The translations under genes and the position numbers were made by a program. From contig CAZJRB010000082.1 in NCBI GenBank assembly GCA_964547995.1, positions 1 to 35,017 on the forward strand: a stretch of 35,017 bases of DNA, written 5' to 3'. This document shows positions 1 to 7,306 of this stretch, piece by piece; the stretch's first letter is position 1, and each line of letters opens with the position of its first letter. The DNA comes from CAZJRB01 sp964547995 (GTDB lineage: Bacteria > Planctomycetota > Planctomycetia > Pirellulales > Thermoguttaceae). A model generated the notes under the pieces. That model saw nothing but the letters and a program-made list of their open reading frames with translations. It was not told the origin of the DNA and ran no database searches.

Positions 1-126
1 TGCTAATATCAAATACTTTACGTCACGTCAACATAAGTTAGACAGTCGAACTACTGAGTAGCGAGTGCTGCCTGCTGACGGCCTGATCCCGCCTCACCCT
101 GAGTTGTCTGATCGTCTGTGCGGCTT

Positions 127-978
127 TCATGACCGCCGAACAAGGTTGCGACGTCTGCGCCTCCACAAAACGGCTGCGATCCCAACGGCCATCCCGGTTA
201 ATGCCATTACCAGGGTGCCGGGTTCGGGAATCAAGACCGATTCAAAATTATCCATCACGTCGTTTCCCGAATCGTTGCGGGCTTTGAATGCACTGTAAAC
301 GCTGTTGTCCGACGCTAGGGCCGTCTTTCCCGACCGTGTTACCTCGGTGCTGACCTGGGTAGGGGTATCGGTCCCGTCGGAACCGATGTCGTAGAGTTTG
401 ACCGCAACGCTGACGTCGGTCGTGCTCTCGAGCATAACCTTGGCTTCCAAACGATACCAGTTGTCGTCGGTGAGGAAGAAATTCGAGCTGGCGGCTACGC
501 CGTTGTCGACGCGAGCGCGGAGCCTCACCCTGCCGTTGCCGCTCCGATTCGTCGATATGACCTCACCCCGGGCTCTTGGATTACCGAACCCGTCCCCCAG
601 ATCGCCGACCACTCCCAACAGCATCGTGTCGGAATTGTTGTTCTGGCTGTTGCGGTTGAAGTAGAAGTCCATGTCCAGGCTGATGACGTTTCCGACCGCC
701 CATGCGTAACCCCCGTTGTTGAAGGTGGCAACCACACCGTTGGCGTCGTCGGGAACGATTGCCCGGCTGCCCCCCACGCCGGCACCGTTGGTCTCGGTAT
801 AATCCCAGGAGCCGGTATCCGAGACGAAATACTTGTTCAAATCGCCCGGGGTGTTGAAGTCGATCAGTGTGGCTTGGACGGCCCGGCAAAGGACAAGAGC
901 AAGCACCGGTATTGTTGCCATCGGTGCTCTGCTTGAGAAGACACTCGCAGATGCTCTACTCTTCTGCCCCATTTTCAC
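127..978 (-). CDS. PEP-CTERM sorting domain protein
   Basis: Secreted protein of 283 residues, probably exported and then processed by an exosortase. The N terminus has a basic stretch and a hydrophobic segment (about residues 20-35) ending near Val-Gln-Ala, as in a signal peptide. The C terminus carries the tripartite PEP-CTERM signal: Pro-Glu-Pro at 251-253, a hydrophobic helix, then a run of five arginines. The middle is rich in Gly, Asn and Asp and looks like a beta-rich extracellular domain; I do not recognise its fold. The start is GTG at 978, which places a G-rich ribosome site (complement of 987-995) at normal spacing; an in-frame ATG at 972 is possible. It stands alone on the minus strand. 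The sorting signal is certain, the role unknown. Confidence 0.85.
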   Translation of the reverse strand: MKMGQKSRASASVFSSRAPMATIPVLALVLCRAVQATLIDFNTPGDLNKYFVSDTGSWDYTETNGAGVGGSRAIVPDDANGVVATFNNGGYAWAVGNVISLDMDFYFNRNSQNNNSDTMLLGVVGDLGDGFGNPRARGEVISTNRSGNGRVRLRARVDNGVAASSNFFLTDDNWYRLEAKVMLESTTDVSVAVKLYDIGSDGTDTPTQVSTEVTRSGKTALASDNSVYSAFKARNDSGNDVMDNFESVLIPEPGTLVMALTGMAVGIAAVLWRRRRRNLVRRS

Positions 979-1336
979 TGCACAAGAATCCCCCCATCCG
1001 AACTACATTCGATTATTTGAAGTGCAAAATGCAATATAATTCCGCGATTGGTTCTCGCAGATGGAGTCTTTTCTTAGCATGATTCCCTCTATTTCACGTT
1101 GTCAACAATTTTGTCTGGTAGAATTGCTGTAAATAATACCGGGAAAGAACGCTTCTTGGATAACCAAGCTACTTTGTCCATTTTAGCCGCTTTGCGGAAT
1201 TATTACAAATGCCATGGTAATTCTGCATTATATGTTGAAGAATCGGGCTGGCTGTGGATTCAACCGGCGTTTGGAGGGGAAATGAAACTTCTTTGCCTGT
1301 AATGACTTATGTTACGGGTCTGGCCGAGAACCTGCC
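979..1336. other. AT-richer intergenic region without a supported gene
   Basis: The stretch between the divergent PEP-CTERM gene and the lptD promoter is clearly richer in A and T than the rest of the window, most of all about 1000-1310. The only open frame of note starts at TTG 1099, has 67 codons, lacks a ribosome site and has no recognisable motif. The region probably holds the promoter of the PEP-CTERM gene, but I cannot place it with confidence. Confidence 0.5.
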
Positions 1337-1365
1337 TTGATTTGTGGGGAACTTCTCCCTATAAT
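1337..1365 (+). promoter_or_regulatory. sigma70-type promoter for lptD
   Basis: TTGATT at 1337-1342 and a perfect TATAAT at 1360-1365 are separated by 17 bp. Transcription would begin near 1372 and leave a leader of about 310 nt before the preferred lptD start. The leader contains the palindromic repeats listed separately. Confidence 0.6.
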
Positions 1366-1544
1366 CTGCCCGCCTGGAAACAGACACTTATCTCCTCACG
1401 TATAGAAGTTCTCGCTTCGACGGGCAGTCCGCGTCGGGATTGCCACGGATAGGCCCTCCGAGCAAGGATGCTGATCTCCTGAAACCACACGCCAAGACCA
1501 CAACCGGCTTCCGGTACGCGGTACCAGCGTTGCGCACCAGCGGA

Positions 1545-1562
1545 CGGCCTGTGCGCAGGCCG
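1545..1562. repeat. short palindrome in the lptD leader
   Basis: CGGCCTG and CAGGCCG flank a 4-nt loop (TGCG), a perfect 7-bp stem. It lies in the non-coding leader of lptD, next to the paired REP-like repeats. Confidence 0.45.
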
Positions 1563-1594
1563 GTTGCTCATAAGGCCGCAACCCGGCAGGATTC

Positions 1595-1678
1595 TTATAA
1601 AGCCGCGACCGGTGGTCGCGCAGTTTCGGAGGGATCGGGCTGGGAACCTCAGGGCGCGACCACCGGTCGCGGCTTTGT
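1595..1678. repeat. inverted pair of REP-like palindromes
   Basis: Copy A (1595-1623, plus orientation) and copy B (1654-1678, inverted) share the core AAAGCCGCGACCGGTGGTCG plus CGC. Each core contains its own palindrome (CGCGACC, 3-nt loop, GGTCGCG). The two copies can also pair with each other across the 30 nt between them. A third copy lies at 5034-5060. The layout is like a BIME (paired REP elements). The pair reaches almost to the lptD start and could fold in its mRNA leader. Confidence 0.7.
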
Positions 1679-1682
1679 GAAG

Positions 1683-4433
1683 ATGTTTGCCGCCTGGGTT
1701 GTTTCTGTACTGTTCTCGCTGCCGGCGGGAGCCCAAGTGCCGTCGCCCGACACGACCGCACCGGTTGAAGTCCGTGCCGCCCGTGTTGCCGGCAAACCGG
1801 ACGTCATGCCACCCGTCTATCAGCGCGGCACAGACTACCGTCGGGCGCCGGCGTCCGAAACCGTTCGCCGGACCGATTTCCGGACGCAGCCGGGGCCGGC
1901 GCGGCCGCAACAAACCGGTCCGTTATCGAGTCGGGTACAGTCTGCCCAACACATGGCTCCGCTGAAGCCGTCGCCGGTTCCGTCCTATGCAACGCGTCGC
2001 ATCCGCGTCTTTTCGCGCGGCGACGTCCCGGTCCAGGCCCAATGGTTTCCCGACCCGGCCGGCAACGAGTGGATTGCGGTAATCGACGCGGGAGTGAACC
2101 TGATCGTGGACGGGTTGCCCGAGTTCGGCTCGATCGACGTTTCGGCCGATCGGCTGGTAATTTGGACGAGCGGGCAGGAGGAACCCGACCTGACCGGTCG
2201 GACCTTGCAGGAGAACGAGGTTCCGCTGGAAATCTACATGGAAGGGAACATCGTCTTCCGCCAGGTAGAGCGGGTGATTCATGCCAACCGGATGTACTAC
2301 GACGTAACCAACCGCGTCGGCACCGTGTTGAACGCCGAGATGCTCACGCCGGTGCAGAGCTACGAAGGTTTGCTGCGGCTGAAGGCCAAACTCATCCAGC
2401 AAATGGGCCGGGACCGCTACTTCGCCCAGGATTCCTTCATAACCTCCAGCCGGATGGGGCGGCCGGGGTATCGAGTCCAGGCCGGCGGAATCTACTTGGA
2501 GGACCACCAGTTCCCGGCAATCGAACCGTTTACCGGCCGGCCGGTCATCGACCCGTTTACCGGCGAGCAGGTGATCGAACACCAGCAACTGGCCAGTGCC
2601 CGAAACACGCTTCTGTTTCTCGGGCCGATACCGGTCTTCTACTGGCCGGCCTTGACCACTGACCTAACCGATCCGACGTTCTACATCCGCAACGCGCGGA
2701 TAAAGACCGACCGGGTGTTTGGAAACCAAGTGCTGACGACCTGGAACATGTATGAACTGCTGAACGTCAAGCGACCGCTGCCCGGCACCGAGTGGGACGC
2801 GAGCCTCGACTACATGAACATGCGGGGGTGGGGCCACGGGACGACGTTCCTGTACAACCGGGACCGGTTTTTCGGCCGGGAGAGCCGTCACGCGGGCTTG
2901 CTCGATTATTGGGGGATCAAGGACGAAGGCTTCGACAACCTGGGACGCGGCCGGCGGAACCTCCGTCCCGAACGCGAGTACCGTTACCGGCTCTTCTGGC
3001 AGCATCGCCAGGACTTACCCCGCGACATGCGTCTGACGGCCGAGGCCGGCTGGATCAGCGACCGCAATTTCCTGGAAGAGTACTTCGAAAACGAATGGGA
3101 CGAATTGAAAGACGAGGATACCGGGATCGAACTGAAGCAGATGTACAACAACGTCGCGTGGAGCGCGATGGGCTACGTGCGAATCAACGATTTCTTCACC
3201 CAGACGGAATGGCTGCCGAGGGCCGATCATTTCTTGCTCGGGCAGCGAGTGTTCTGGGATTGGGCAACGTGGTTCGAGCACTCGAACGTCGGTTACGGGC
3301 GACTGCGGCCGGCAGTGCCGCCGACGAATCCCGCTATCCAATGGCAACCGCTGCCCTATGAAGTCGCCGCCGAAGGTGAGCGGATTGCCACGCGGCACGA
3401 GATCGATTTGCCGGTGCATCTTGGGCCCGTCAAGTTCGTACCCTACGCGCTGGGCGAATTCGCTCATTGGGGCGAGGACATCAGCGGCGACGACCTGCAA
3501 CGGTTCTACTGGCAGACGGGGCTTCGCGCCAGCATGCCGATGTGGCGGGTCAATCCCATGGTCGAAAACCGGTTGCTGAACCTGCACGGCTTGGCGCACA
3601 AGATCGTCTTCGACGCGGAATTCGCGTTGGCCGAGTCGAACCGCGACATGATGACCCTGTTGCCGTTGTACGATCCGCTGGACGACGATTCGGTCGAGGC
3701 ATTCCGCCGGCGCATCCAGCCGGCTCTGCCGGCAACGCTTCCGCCACAACTCGATCCGCGGTTTTATGCGTTGCGGACGGGCATCGGCGGTTGGGTTACC
3801 TCGCCCTGCACCGAAGTGGCCGACGACATGACGACCTTGCGCTTGGGGATGCGGCATCGGTGGCAGACGAAACGGGGCATGCCCGGAAACCGACGCATCA
3901 TCGACTGGATTACCTTCGATACAAATGCCACGATTTTCCCCGACGATATGCGCGACAATTTCGGCGAGGTGGTAGGGCTGGTCGACTACGATTTCCGGTG
4001 GCACCTCGGCGACCGCCTGACGTTGACCACCGACGGCTCCTATGACTTTTTCGCGGAAGGACAGCAGGTGGTCAACGCCGGCGTGTTTCTCAGCCGGCCG
4101 CCGCGCGGGAGATTCTACGTGGGAATGCGAATGGCGGAGGGACCGATCAGCAGCTATGTCGCCTCAACATCGTACAGCTATTGGATGAGCCCCAAGTGGG
4201 TTTCGTCGTTCGGCACGTCGATCGATTTGGGCAGCCAGGGATTCATCGGAGAGCGGTTCAGCCTCACCCGAATCGGTGAATCCCTGCTGATCAGCGTCGG
4301 CTGCAACGTCAACCATGCTCGTGACAACGTCGGCGTACAGTTGGCAATCGAACCGCGATTCCTGCCCAAGAGCCGCCTGCGCGGCGCCGCCGGGGCGAGA
4401 ATACCCGTCGCCGGAGCCTACGGGTTGGAGTAG
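1683..4433 (+). CDS. lptD: LptD/OstA-like outer-membrane LPS assembly protein
   Basis: Predicted outer-membrane beta-barrel that, by family, inserts lipopolysaccharide into the outer leaflet. From the preferred ATG at 1683 it has 916 residues: a signal peptide (MFAAWVVSVLF to Ala-Gly-Ala-Gln), a Pro/Arg-rich linker, an OstA-like periplasmic part with the pattern of lipid-chaperone repeats (about residues 120-280), and a long C-terminal region rich in alternating aromatic residues, as in a barrel. The open frame extends upstream to 1440, but those 81 codons are built from palindromic repeats and precede the signal peptide, so I reject them. GTG at 1677 would add a lysine to the signal peptide and is a fair alternative. 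The barrel diverges from proteobacterial LptD, as expected for planctomycetes. No other Lpt gene is nearby. Confidence 0.75.
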   Translation: MFAAWVVSVLFSLPAGAQVPSPDTTAPVEVRAARVAGKPDVMPPVYQRGTDYRRAPASETVRRTDFRTQPGPARPQQTGPLSSRVQSAQHMAPLKPSPVPSYATRRIRVFSRGDVPVQAQWFPDPAGNEWIAVIDAGVNLIVDGLPEFGSIDVSADRLVIWTSGQEEPDLTGRTLQENEVPLEIYMEGNIVFRQVERVIHANRMYYDVTNRVGTVLNAEMLTPVQSYEGLLRLKAKLIQQMGRDRYFAQDSFITSSRMGRPGYRVQAGGIYLEDHQFPAIEPFTGRPVIDPFTGEQVIEHQQLASARNTLLFLGPIPVFYWPALTTDLTDPTFYIRNARIKTDRVFGNQVLTTWNMYELLNVKRPLPGTEWDASLDYMNMRGWGHGTTFLYNRDRFFGRESRHAGLLDYWGIKDEGFDNLGRGRRNLRPEREYRYRLFWQHRQDLPRDMRLTAEAGWISDRNFLEEYFENEWDELKDEDTGIELKQMYNNVAWSAMGYVRINDFFTQTEWLPRADHFLLGQRVFWDWATWFEHSNVGYGRLRPAVPPTNPAIQWQPLPYEVAAEGERIATRHEIDLPVHLGPVKFVPYALGEFAHWGEDISGDDLQRFYWQTGLRASMPMWRVNPMVENRLLNLHGLAHKIVFDAEFALAESNRDMMTLLPLYDPLDDDSVEAFRRRIQPALPATLPPQLDPRFYALRTGIGGWVTSPCTEVADDMTTLRLGMRHRWQTKRGMPGNRRIIDWITFDTNATIFPDDMRDNFGEVVGLVDYDFRWHLGDRLTLTTDGSYDFFAEGQQVVNAGVFLSRPPRGRFYVGMRMAEGPISSYVASTSYSYWMSPKWVSSFGTSIDLGSQGFIGERFSLTRIGESLLISVGCNVNHARDNVGVQLAIEPRFLPKSRLRGAAGARIPVAGAYGLE

Positions 4434-4448
4434 CAAGTAGTAGGTGAT

Positions 4449-4472
4449 GGGTAATGGGTGATGGGTAGTGGG
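4449..4472 (+). repeat. 7-bp tandem repeat with G-quadruplex pattern
   Basis: Four GGG runs (4449-4451, 4456-4458, 4463-4465, 4470-4472) are separated by the 4-nt loops TAAT, TGAT and TAGT, a strict 7-bp period. The tract begins 16 bp after the lptD stop codon and lies on the coding strand, so it would be in the lptD mRNA tail and the dgkA upstream region. Confidence 0.6.
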
Positions 4473-4627
4473 TGAGGTGAAGAAGTTTCAGGATTACCCT
4501 TGCGGCAGTTGGCGATAAGCTGTCGGCCGGCATCATGGCGATAAGCAATACTTCATAGGGGACTGGTACGGGCATACCGTAGAACATTTTTCCCCGGTTC
4601 GGGGCCTACCAAACGAGCAGATTAGCC

Positions 4628-5020
4628 ATGCAGAATCACAATTCGTTTCGAAGGCGATCCTGGTTCGCCAAATTCCGCGATGCCTTTCGCGGTGTGAAAA
4701 AAGGAGTCGTCGGACAGAACAGCTTCGCCGTCCACTTCTTCATTGCCACGTTGGTGATTGCCGCTGCGGGCGCACTGCAAATCAGCAATCCGGTCGAATG
4801 GTGCGTGCTGCTTATGTGCATTACCATCGTGCTGACTGCGGAAATGTTCAACAGCGCCCTGGAATCGCTCGCTCCGGCCATCACGGACCAGAAACACCCC
4901 AACATCCGCAGCGCTCTGGACGTCGGCAGCGCGGCGGTCCTGTTCGCCGCCGTCGGCTCGGTAGTGATCGGCGCGATCGTCTTCGGCAACCGGTTGGGGA
5001 TGTTGCTGGAGTGGTGGTGA
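4628..5020 (+). CDS. dgkA: diacylglycerol/undecaprenol kinase family protein
   Basis: Small integral membrane kinase of 130 residues, the usual family length. These enzymes phosphorylate diacylglycerol or undecaprenol with ATP in the inner membrane, recycling lipids of envelope synthesis. A cytoplasmic basic N terminus is followed by three hydrophobic segments (about 37-52, 58-75, 100-120). The signature Glu-x-x-Asn-Ser-Ala-x-Glu (AEMFNSALES) is intact and the later D-x-G-S-A-A-V-L motif is present. The lysine that normally precedes that aspartate (Lys94 in E. coli DgkA) is leucine here (SALDVGSAAVL). The start is ATG 4628 with a weak ribosome site. It follows lptD and fits an envelope-lipid context. 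Family assignment is firm; the substrate is not known. Confidence 0.85.
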   Translation: MQNHNSFRRRSWFAKFRDAFRGVKKGVVGQNSFAVHFFIATLVIAAAGALQISNPVEWCVLLMCITIVLTAEMFNSALESLAPAITDQKHPNIRSALDVGSAAVLFAAVGSVVIGAIVFGNRLGMLLEWW

Positions 5021-5033
5021 GTCGCCGGCTGCC

Positions 5034-5060
5034 TTATAAAGCCGCGACCGTTGGTCGCGC
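5034..5060. repeat. REP-like palindrome between convergent genes
   Basis: Third copy of the element found in the lptD leader: TTATAAAGCCGCGACC, then GTTGGTCGCGC. It keeps the CGCGACC/GGTCGCG stem with a one-base loop change (GTT instead of GGT). It lies exactly between the stop codons of dgkA (plus) and phoU (minus), a usual place for such elements, and may help end transcription from both sides. Confidence 0.6.
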
Positions 5061-5069
5061 CTTGGTCGT

Positions 5070-5756
5070 CTACTCATCCTGCTCTCGGTGGCCCGTAATC
5101 TTCGACGTGAAATCGATCTTGTGGACCGGTTGGACGACGCTCGAAGCGATGTTGCGCATGTGAGATGTGACCCGCTTGAAGTAACGGTAAGCCAACACGT
5201 AGGTAGCGGCCATGAGGTTCTCGACCTTGCCCCGGATCAATTCGCGGACCTGGTCGTCACAAACGTCCTCGATCGTCTTGGATTCGATGATTGCTTCGGT
5301 CGCTTCCTCCGTCTGGCGTGCATCATACGTTTCACGGACGGCAGCCATGAGTTGTGAAATGCGGTCCTTGAGTTGGATGAGCCGATCCCGGTGTTCTCCT
5401 TCAGGCGCCCTCGGGGCGAGTTCGGCCAGATCGAACAGGTTCTTGGCGTAGTCGCCAACCCGTTCCGCATCCTTGACGATGCTCATCAGCACCAGGCAAG
5501 GGGGAAACTCCGTGGCGCCGTGGATCGAAGCGTGAACCACCAGCTCGCGGCGGATTTGCCGTTCCGCCCGGTTGATCCGCTTGTCGGTCTTGAACAGGTC
5601 CTCGCGGATCACTTCAAGATCGGTGCCGCCGAGGAAGGCGTTGGCGGCCGTGTCGAAGGCGTGTCGCCCGGCGTCGAGCATCTGCCCGAACTCGGCGTGC
5701 ATCTTCTGCAGCCCGGCGCTGCCGGTTCCAGAATCGCTTAGAAACCATTCGAACAT
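5070..5756 (-). CDS. phoU: PhoU-domain protein
   Basis: All-helical cytoplasmic protein of 228 residues with PhoU-like helices, including the pattern ERVGDYAKNLFDLAE typical of the family. PhoU proteins bind metal clusters and modulate phosphate uptake and signalling. The open frame runs on upstream, but the start is ATG 5756, which has a clear ribosome site (GGAGAT) in front; the longer frame would overlap the transporter gene in another phase. It begins 20 bp after the Na/Pi cotransporter stop, so the two form an operon, and many Na/Pi cotransporters are linked or fused to PhoU domains. It probably regulates that transporter. Confidence 0.85.
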   Translation of the reverse strand: MFEWFLSDSGTGSAGLQKMHAEFGQMLDAGRHAFDTAANAFLGGTDLEVIREDLFKTDKRINRAERQIRRELVVHASIHGATEFPPCLVLMSIVKDAERVGDYAKNLFDLAELAPRAPEGEHRDRLIQLKDRISQLMAAVRETYDARQTEEATEAIIESKTIEDVCDDQVRELIRGKVENLMAATYVLAYRYFKRVTSHMRNIASSVVQPVHKIDFTSKITGHREQDE

Positions 5757-5776
5757 GGCTAGATCTCCAATGTGCG

Positions 5777-6967
5777 CTATTTCCAGATCACGATACCAAG
5801 AATCGGGATGACGAAAAAGACCCCGAAGACGTAGATCAGCACCCAAACCCGGTTTCGGATCGTAAGATCGGCAAGTTTTTGCGCAAGGATGATAGGAATA
5901 CGTCGCATCGGCGGGAAGGGGAAGAATATCACGGTTCCCGACACGTTGAACAACAAATGTACGAAGGCAATGATCAGTCCGTTGCCTCCCGCGACCATCG
6001 CGGCCAGCATCGCGGTCACCGTCGTGCCGATATTTGCGCCGACCATGATCGGGAATCCGGCCTCGATCTTGAGCACACCCGCCCCGAACATCGGAATCAA
6101 CAACGACGTGGTAATGCTGGACGACTGAACAATCGCAGTAATAATGGCCCCGATCGCAAGCCCCAACAAACCGCTTCGGGTGAGCACCTGATTGAGCCAC
6201 ACTTCGATCCTGTTGGCCATCAGGATTCTCATGTTCTTCGTAATCGCGATCAATGCGAAAATGAGTGCAGCGATGGCTATCACGAGCAGGATTCCGCCCA
6301 ACAGCGGTTCCTTCTTCATGTGGAGAAAATCCTGATAGAATGTTTGCGCCCATTCCAGATCAAGAAGATTGCTAAAGCAAGCTTTGATCCATTCGGCAAG
6401 CCATTCGACGGCGGTGTTGATGGGACTGTGAAACTTGCCTCCTCTTCCCTGCAAATGCAGAAAATCGACCAGCCATGTAGCCGCACCCTGTAGATAGCCG
6501 ACGCCGCACAATCGCCGCGTGAGCAATTCGACCGGCAGCAAAATCGCAACCGTCAAGAGGTTGAAAATGTCGTGGACCGTGGCTCCGGCGAAGGCGCGTC
6601 GAAACGCCTCGCCTTGGCTGATATGCCCCAGTGAAACAAGCGTATTGGTGATCGAGGTCCCCACATTGGCGCCCATCACGACCGGAACCGCCTGGGCAAC
6701 GGTGAGTTCTCCGCCGCCAACCAAAATAACGGCAAGGCTCGTGGTTGCGGACGAACTCTGCATGAGCACCGTGGCAAGAATGCCGACGGCGAGGCCGGCA
6801 AACGGATTCTCCAATCCACTGAAGAGCGACCTGGCGGTGTCGGCGCCAACGATCTTGGCGGATATCCCGAATAGCTTGATGGCCACCAGAAATACGTAGA
6901 CCATCAACACAAACCACGCGAGCCGCGCGACCAGTTCGATACGTTGCCTTGCCAGGGAGTTCGTCAT
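5777..6967 (-). CDS. Na/Pi cotransporter family protein
   Basis: Inner-membrane sodium-dependent phosphate transporter of the NptA/PF02690 type, 396 residues from ATG 6967. It shows the inverted duplicated core of the family: the QSSS motif occurs twice (QSSSATTS and QSSSITTS), each followed by a GANVGTS or GANIGTT segment. There are about eight to ten hydrophobic helices. A hydrophilic insert (about 175-225) separates the halves. The frame is open up to ATG 7165, but the extra 66 residues are very basic and not conserved in style, so I prefer 6967; no strong ribosome site decides it. The phoU gene follows in the same operon, which supports phosphate as substrate. Confidence 0.85.
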   Translation of the reverse strand: MTNSLARQRIELVARLAWFVLMVYVFLVAIKLFGISAKIVGADTARSLFSGLENPFAGLAVGILATVLMQSSSATTSLAVILVGGGELTVAQAVPVVMGANVGTSITNTLVSLGHISQGEAFRRAFAGATVHDIFNLLTVAILLPVELLTRRLCGVGYLQGAATWLVDFLHLQGRGGKFHSPINTAVEWLAEWIKACFSNLLDLEWAQTFYQDFLHMKKEPLLGGILLVIAIAALIFALIAITKNMRILMANRIEVWLNQVLTRSGLLGLAIGAIITAIVQSSSITTSLLIPMFGAGVLKIEAGFPIMVGANIGTTVTAMLAAMVAGGNGLIIAFVHLLFNVSGTVIFFPFPPMRRIPIILAQKLADLTIRNRVWVLIYVFGVFFVIPILGIVIWK

Positions 6968-7232
6968 GTGTGTCAGGCAATCCGTTAACCCGTCCACAGA
7001 AGGCGGGAGCCTCACGAAAAGATACTTACGTTGTTTCGCGGCGGCAACGCCTCTTGCAGTTACGCACGTCAGTCGCCGACATCGTAGACGAACAGGTTGA
7101 GAAAGAAAAGGCGTTCCCTCGCGTTTTCTTGCAAGTCCGCAACAGCTACTTGTGGGGATGTGCATATAAACCTGATGAGTACACGTTGTGAGGGGAACAA
7201 TAGCAATGAAAACCGATTTTCCCGCAACCCTC
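6968..7232. other. divergent intergenic region
   Basis: This gap separates the minus-strand phosphate transporter from the plus-strand multi-heme protein. It has no convincing gene and no clear hairpin. It should contain the promoter of the transporter operon; I found no well-spaced pair of promoter boxes on the minus strand. I saw no Pho-box-like direct repeats. Confidence 0.4.
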
Positions 7233-7260
7233 TTGACAGGCAGTCCCCAGCAGCTATCAT
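7233..7260 (+). promoter_or_regulatory. sigma70-type promoter of the multi-heme protein
   Basis: Consensus TTGACA at 7233-7238 and TATCAT at 7255-7260, with a 16-bp spacer. The start point would be near 7267, about 40 nt upstream of the ATG at 7307. The adjacent palindrome at 7265-7283 covers that start point. Confidence 0.65.
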
Positions 7261-7264
7261 CATG

Positions 7265-7283
7265 ATTAGAACGACGTTCTAAT
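7265..7283. promoter_or_regulatory. operator-like perfect palindrome
   Basis: ATTAGAACG, a central A, then CGTTCTAAT: a perfect 9-bp inverted repeat. It begins 5 bp after the -10 box and covers the expected start point, as expected of a repressor operator of the TetR or similar homodimer type. The inner GAAC-N3-GTTC resembles but does not match the N4 spacing of the Gram-positive LexA box. No repressor gene is adjacent. Confidence 0.6.
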
Positions 7284-7306
7284 TCACGGGAGGCAGGAGA
7301 AGTGCC

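Noticed and set aside
1099..1302. 67-codon open frame in the AT-richer gap
   Set aside because: TTG start, no ribosome site, no protein-like motif or neighbour logic.
1440..1676. N-terminal extension of the lptD frame
   Set aside because: These codons run through palindromic repeats, have no ribosome site and precede a clear signal peptide.
5757..6353. Upstream extension of the phoU frame
   Set aside because: It overlaps the Na/Pi cotransporter gene out of phase; ATG 5756 has a strong ribosome site.
7268..7280. LexA box over the promoter of the multi-heme gene
   Set aside because: Inner spacing is GAAC-N3-GTTC, one base short of the usual N4 spacing, and the gene is no DNA-damage function.
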